Positions 58,561 through 64,000 of a DNA stretch of 64,000 nt are shown piece after piece. The DNA comes from Lycium barbarum (lineage: Eukaryota; Streptophyta; Magnoliopsida; Solanales; Solanaceae). The first letter of the stretch is position 1. Each line of letters starts with the position of its first letter. A program made the translations under genes and the position numbers. The notes beneath the pieces were generated by a model. The model saw only the letters and a program-made list of their open reading frames with translations. It made no database searches and was not told where the DNA came from. Where the stretch lies: assembly GCF_019175385.1 (NCBI RefSeq), contig NC_083339.1, positions 32,827,637 to 32,891,636 on the forward strand. Direction: 5' to 3'.

Positions 58561-59672
58561 TTTTTTAGAGAGCTTAAGGAGCAGTTACAGAATTTATTGA
58601 GCAAGGGGTTCATTAGATCGAGTGTCTCCCCTTAGGGTGCACCTGTGTTATTTTTGAAGAAGAAAGATGGGACCATGAGGATATGCATTGATTATCGCCA
58701 ACTGAACAAGATTACCATTCGGAACAAGTGTCCTATGACTCGTATCGATGACTTATTTGACCAGCTTCAGGGTGATTTAGTGTTTTCGAAGATTGACTTG
58801 CGTTTAGGCTACCACCAATTGAGGACTAGGGCTGAGGATATTCCGAAGACAGCCTTTTGGACAAGATATAGACACTATGAGTTTTTGGTAATGTCTTTTG
58901 GGCTTACCAATGCCCCGGCTGCATTTATGACTTTGATGAATGACATCTTTAGGCTATTCCTTGACTCCTTCGTGATTGTGTTTATTGATGATATCTTGGT
59001 GTATTCCAAGAGTAGGGAGGAGCATAAGAGCCATCTTCGTACTGTTCTTGGGTTGTTGAAGAAGCCTAGCTTGTTTGCTAAGTTTTCGAAGTGTGAGTTT
59101 TGGTTGGAGGCTGTAGCATTCTTGGGCCATGTTGTGTCTAAGGATGGGATTATGGTTGACCCACAGAAGATTGAGGCTGTGAGGGTTTGGGCAAGGCCCA
59201 CTACTGTTACCGAGGTTCGTAGTTTTATGGGTTTGGCCAGCTAATACCGTCACTTTGTGAAGGGTTTTGCTGCTATTGCTTCGTCTTTAACCAGAGTGAC
59301 TCAGAAATATTTTACCTTCTAGTGGTCTGATGATTGTGAGGAAAGCATTCAAAAGCTCAAGCTTCTTTTGACGTCAGCCCTGATCTTAGCATTACCAGTG
59401 GAGGGTAAGGATTTCGCAGTCTATTGTGATGCATCACGTATGGGTTTGGGTGCTGTGTTGATGCAAGAGGGTAGAGTGATAGCTTATACTTCTCGTCAGT
59501 TGAAGATTCATGAAAAGAATTACCCTACCCATGATTTGGAGTTACTGGCCGTGGTCTTTGCTTTGAAGATTTGGAGGCATTATTTGTATGGTGTCTATTG
59601 TAAGGTTTTCACCGATCACCGTAGCCTTCGGCATGTGTTTACCCAGAGAGATCTCAATTCCAGGCAGCGCTA
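58561..59672 (+). pseudogene. Tekay reverse transcriptase and RNase H
   Basis: One frame with stops near 58633, 59242 (TAA) and 59320 (TAG), ending at a TAA (59671-59673). RT blocks: [54 protein letters not shown] and the catalytic [13 protein letters not shown]. RNase H follows: [48 protein letters not shown] and [10 protein letters not shown], so the D-E-D residues are there. The RT N-terminus is truncated by the gag-RT deletion. Confidence 0.85.
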
Positions 59673-59676
59673 ATGG

Positions 59677-61377
59677 GTGGAGCTTCTGAAGGACTATGAC
59701 ATCTCTATTCTTTATCATCCCGGGAAAGCCAATGTTATGGCTGATGCCTTGAGTTGCAAGGCAGTGAGTATGAGGAGTTTAGCTCATTTGATTGTGTCTG
59801 AGCGTCCGTTGGCCATGGAGGTTAAGACTCTAGCCAACAGTTTCGTTAGCCTTGATATTTCATCCTTAGGCAGGGTTTTGGCTTGTGTAGAGGCGAGGTC
59901 ATCTCTATTGGATCAGATCAGGACTCATAAATTTGAGGATGCTCAGTTGAGCAATATTCGAGATAGAGTTTTGAGGGGTGAGGCTAAGGAGGCTATGATT
60001 GATTCTGAGGGCATTTTGAGGATTAAGAGACGCGTGTGCGTTCCTCGTGTTAGTGATTTGATTCAGTTGATCTTGTCTGAGGCTCATAGTTCTCGATATT
60101 CAATTCATCCGAGGGCGACTACAATGTATCATGATTTGAGGCAACACTATTGGTGGTGTCGGATGAAGACGGATATAGTTGATTTCATAGCTAAGTGTGA
60201 GAATTATCAGCAGTTTAAGTATGAGCACCAGCGACTCGATGGTGTACTTCAGAGTATGCCCATTCCCGAGTAGAAGTGGGAGAGGATTAACACGGATTTT
60301 GTTGTGGGTCTTCCGAAGACCCTAGGCAAGTTTGATTCTATTTGGGTGATAGTTGATCGGTTGACTAAGTCCGCTCACTTTGTTCCAGTTCAGATTTCTT
60401 ATACCGCGGAGAAGTTAGCCAAGTTGTACATTCGGGTAATTATGAAGTTGCATGGGATTCCTATTTTTGTCGTATCTAATCGGGGTACTATCCTCACTTC
60501 TCGATTCTGGAGGGCTTTTCATGAGAAGTTAGGTACCCGATTGGAGCTCAGTACAACTTTTCACCCCCAAACCGATAGCTAGTCCGAGCGGACCATTCAG
60601 GTGCTCAAGGACATGTTGAGAGCCTGTGTTATTGATTTTCGCGTTCATTGGGATCAACACTTACCATTGGCAGAGTTTGCATACAACAACAATTATCATT
60701 CGAGTATTGGCATGACGCCTTTTGAGGCTCTATATGGTAGGAGGTGTAGATCTCTGGTTTGATGGGTTCGACGTTCTACCTTGGGGTATAGATCTATTGA
60801 GAGAGTCCCTTGATAGAGTGAGAGTTATTCAGGCCAAGTTTTTAGCAGCTCAGAGTCAATAGAAGATGTATGCAGACCGGAAGGTCCGAGATTTGGAGTT
60901 TGCAGTTGGTGACTAGGTTCTATTAAAGGTTTCACCCATGAAGGGTGTTATGAGGTTTGGGACGAGGGGCAAGTGGAGCCCCATGTACATTGGCCCATTT
61001 AAGATTGTTGACCGTATGGGCGATGTTGCTTATGAGTTAGCCTTGCCGCCAGGCTTGGCGGGAGTTCATCCGATTTTTCATGTTTTTATGCTGAAGAAGT
61101 ACCATGCCGACGATACTTACATTGTTCGTTAGGATTCGATATTACTTGATGAGAATTTGACCTATAAGGAGGAGCCTATTGCGATCTTGGATAGGCATGT
61201 TCGAAAGTTGAGGTCGAAGGAGATTGTTTCTGTGAAGGTGCAATGGAAGCACCATCCTATTGAGGAGGCTACTTAGGAGACTGAGTCCGACATGTGTATC
61301 CGATATCCCAGTTGTTCACTGATTCAGGTTCTTCCCCGCTCTTTTCCTTTCTTCACTCGACGACGAGCAATGGTTTA
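59677..61377 (+). pseudogene. Tekay integrase with chromodomain remnant
   Basis: Starts with the connection region (HPGKANVMADALSCKA). The zinc finger near 60080-60215 is damaged: the second CxxC reads CENY, with tyrosine in place of cysteine. The core has RINTDFVVGLPKTLGKFDS, then VSNRGTILTSRFW, where the second catalytic aspartate is asparagine. A TAG near 60582 sits just before SERTIQVLK. After a frame change near 60762 come KWSPMYIGPFKIVDRM and ALPPGLAGVHPIFHVFMLKK. At about 61150-61300 is a chromodomain-like stretch (YKEEPIAILDRHVRKLRSKE, VKVQWKHH), which in relatives guides insertion to heterochromatin. Confidence 0.82.
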
Positions 61378-61389
61378 ATTGGTATCTGA

Positions 61390-64000
61390 TGTAACGACTC
61401 GTTTGGTCATTATAGTCTTTCCGGCACTTTCACCCCTTTCCAAGCTTGGTTAGCTAACTTTTGACCCAAGAGGATCGTTGACACTCTTCCCGAGGTGTTT
61501 AAATTTTATTCGAACAAGTTTTTGTGAAATTTGGACTTAAAGCGAAAAATAGTTGAGTCAAAGTTGACTTTTGGATAAACAGACATTTTTTGAAAATCCG
61601 TCGATTCCGAGAGGTCTAGATGGTCGTTTAGAACTTGTGTGTATATCTGGTTCAGTTTTCAATGCACTCGAATGCATTTTGGGACTTGGGTTGGGAAGTT
61701 GGAATTGAGGTATCGGGGGTACTCGGTCAATGAAACCTCTGTTAGGAATTCCGAGGCCACGAGTGCATTCGTAGCGTGTTTTTATGTGAGTTTGTGTTTG
61801 TGGTTTGTGAGCAAATGGCCTCGGGAGTTAGTCAGGATTTCGGTTGAGACTTGAGAAATTTTGGGAAAATCTGGTACTGGTGCCCACCATGGCGGCACCA
61901 GTGTCGCACCAGCAGCACCGCTATAGCGGTTGCCATGCCGCTAGAGCGGCCATGTGTTGTTGGTGAGGACCATCGTGGTTGTCTGATTGGCCGCCTAGGC
62001 GGGACCGCCGCAGCGGTCCTGTAGCCGCTGTAACGGTATCGTGCCTGGTTATTTCATTAAGTGTGTATTAGAGACCCTTAGTCTAACATTTATTACCATT
62101 CCAAAAATTGAGCTCTTGGGAACTATTCTAGAGGATTCTTGGAGAAGATTCTTGGTAGTAAGTCCATTTAATCCCCTTGCTAATTCATTATTCCTAATCA
62201 TCTTAGAATCCCTCTTTCCTTGTTAGTTCCTTAGTAATGGAAGATAAAAAGTGGATTTAATGGATATTCTATCTATGTTTTTTAATGATGAAATTGATTT
62301 GGTTTATGCTAGATTATGATGTATCTAAGGTTGTTGGGGGGTTTTGCTTGAATTTCGAAATTGGATAAATCCTTGATTTAATTTAGCAATTAGTTGATGG
62401 GTTTTGATCACCTAGTGTTTAATTGGATATTTTGCCCCTGAATTTTCCATTTTGACCTTATGGGTCTCGTTTCCCCAAATTCTAGGGTTAGTTTTTGACC
62501 TAACTTGAATGATAGAAATATAGATATTGATCTTCATGATTTCTAATCTAGATTTCGAATATGCCTAGACTTTCTTGATCTCGAGGCTTAGCGGAAGGGT
62601 AAGGCTAAGGAGTGATTGCTGGTGTATTGTTGTTTGGCCATCCAGGTAGTTTATGGCTTACCCTTGATGAGACTTCGTGTAGCAAAGCATATATTTAGAT
62701 GATATTGTCGGAGAAAACATGTAAACCTTCGGGTATGAAGTTGGGCTGGATATTGTCTTAGGTTGGGCCCTATTGCGTGATTGGAGCTAGCCACCCCGTT
62801 GTGTTGTGACTTGATTGCTCTATTGTTATTGGCCTAATGCCGCGTGGTAATAGTAGATATCGGAGACTATTGATATGTCTTGTTCATGATATTGTGGTAC
62901 CTCAGTTGTTGGTGTTGATACAAGGATAGTATTCTGTATGACTTGTGTAGTATTTCATGATATGGTTGGCGTACCCATGCTTGGTACTTGTGATATTGAC
63001 CTGATTATTGATGTTGATTCATACATTGCACACATTCACATCTCTCATGATACACTGTTGATACATTGTTGATACTTGATGAAACACTGTGAGGAGCTGG
63101 GCTCAGTTTGCATGAGAGTAATGTGAGAAGTCCGATATCCAATGGTTATCCTGGAATCGTGGATTGTGTGGAGTGATGTGAGAAGTCCACTATCCGATGG
63201 TTATCCCGGAATCGTAAATTGTGTGGAGTGATGTGAGAGTCCAATGTCCGATGGTTGTCCTGAAATCATGGATTGAGTGAGTACATGGACTTCGCGGGTC
63301 CCCTATGGGTTGTACTACCGCGACGTCGATACTTCCGTCCGAAGTACATGTATACACAGCATTGCATTTGCATTCATACATTATTGCATTGCACTGCATT
63401 ATGGCTTATATTGTGATGATCTGGTGTTTTTACTTGTGTTGTTGGGTTCGGATTGGATATATTGAGACTTGGCACACTTGGGTTTAGATGCTTCTACCTA
63501 GGTGATGTCGTGTACTTGGTTCTGATTATGTTTGACTTATACTGGTTGATTTATTTGCCTATCTTGCTTTATTGTTTGAATTATGTTAGCTATACTTAGT
63601 CGGCCTATGATACCTACCAGTATTATGGTTTTGTACTGACCTGCACTTGCTGTATTCTTTTATGAATGAGAGTTCCATGTTGGATCTGCTTCCGTCTCCC
63701 GTGGCTAATAGTCGCTATCTGTACAACTTAGAGTTTACAGGGTAAGCACGAGACGTTCGCTGCCTTGAAGACTCCACTTATTTATGTCTAATTTTCCATT
63801 CCACGACATACCCAGATACTGATGTATTATTATATTTCCAGACTTGTATATTTCTAATTAGATGCTTTTGTATGGCTTAGACCAGACCCTGTGTGTATTT
63901 CCTTATTTCCGCACTTTCTCTATATTATTATCGTAAGACTTACGTGATTTATTCTCTTCCGCCTAATTGATTTATTTATTTATGCCTTTACTATCGTTGG
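61390..64000 (+). repeat. Tekay 3' LTR, end outside the window
   Basis: Starts TGTAACGACTCGTTTGGTCA at 61390 and is collinear with the 5' LTR. It includes CG-rich palindromic units (61885-62040, such as GCCGCTAGAGCGGC-like) and, near 63120-63290, three repeats of a GTGAGAAGTCC..TATCC.ATGGTTATCC unit. No gene; small frames at 61639, 62041 and 63190-63487 are LTR translations. No clear purine tract precedes it. Confidence 0.75.
63120..63290. repeat. Three tandem copies of a 55-65-bp LTR unit
   Basis: ATGTGAGA.GTCC.ATGTCC.ATGGTT.TCC.G.AATC recurs at about 63121, 63176 and 63231, each followed by TGGAGTGATGTG or TGAGTGAG. It is a repeat within the Tekay 3' LTR. Confidence 0.75.

Larger units (their letters stand above)
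53494..64000 (+). mobile_element. Tekay/Del-type chromovirus, decayed, running off the window
   Basis: The 5' LTR start (TATAATGACCCGTTTGG at 53494) matches the 3' LTR start (TGTAACGACTCGTTTGG at 61390). Between them lie gag (57796-58560), RT, RNase H, integrase and chromodomain (58561-61340). LTR copies differ at roughly 13-15% of aligned sites by eye, so this is much older than Tat1. The 5' LTR is interrupted and partly replaced, and gag is fused to RT by a deletion. Confidence 0.85.

Overview
This is a repeat-filled stretch of a plant nuclear genome, most likely from the nightshade family (Solanaceae). The evidence is the mix of Ogre, Tat and Tekay-type Ty3/gypsy LTR retrotransposons, an Athila-type LTR, Helitrons ending in CTAG, and a SINE whose TTG tail and body look like the tobacco TS/SolS family. 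I see no convincing host gene, rRNA, tRNA, CRISPR array or organelle insertion. Nearly all coding sequence belongs to transposable elements, and almost all of it is broken by stops and frameshifts.

Layout, left to right. 1-1901 is a minus-strand LTR fragment that cuts into an Ogre-type element. 1902-12421 is that Ogre element (minus strand): the 5' LTR lies on the right (9497-12421), then the primer site, a leader holding a SINE, ORF1 (8082-6031), gag, protease and a G-patch-like segment; RT onward is missing. 12422-13380 holds Helitron ends and tandem repeats. 13381-28344 is a structurally complete Tat element ('Tat1', 14,964 bp) with 583-bp LTRs and a 5-bp target duplication. Its sense strand carries gag, protease, RT, two RNase H domains and integrase. 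Its second half carries two antisense genes, one split by an inserted minus-strand LTR. 28351-39246 is a head-to-tail run of Helitron-like units with nested hAT-type and Harbinger-type MITEs. 39247-51838 is a second, minus-strand Tat element ('Tat2') that keeps its 3' LTR, antisense gene and integrase end. The antisense gene is split by a 7,128-bp LTR-like insertion (42235-49362). 51839-53493 is unassigned AT-rich DNA. 53494-64000 is a plus-strand Tekay/Del-type chromovirus with an Athila fragment in its 5' part, an internal gag-to-RT deletion, a chromodomain remnant and a 3' LTR running off the window.

The most interesting signal is the antisense gene of the Tat elements. Three copies each have a TATA box 174-185 nt before an ATG, and two show intron borders that keep the reading frame. 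All encode the same gypsy-associated domain, and two of them end in a long coiled coil. These look like self-contained, spliced, oppositely transcribed genes carried by the retrotransposon. Second are the stacked Helitron termini, including an exact CTAG-to-TC junction. Third is an snRNA-type USE/TATA promoter in the 7.1-kb insertion.

Reading the nesting: the Helitron region came first, Tat1 inserted into it, and an LTR later inserted into Tat1. Tat2 was hit by the 7.1-kb element after it inserted. Most premature stops are TAG, TAA or TGA where relatives would carry CAG, CAA, CGA or TGG, the pattern expected from decay of methylated cytosines.
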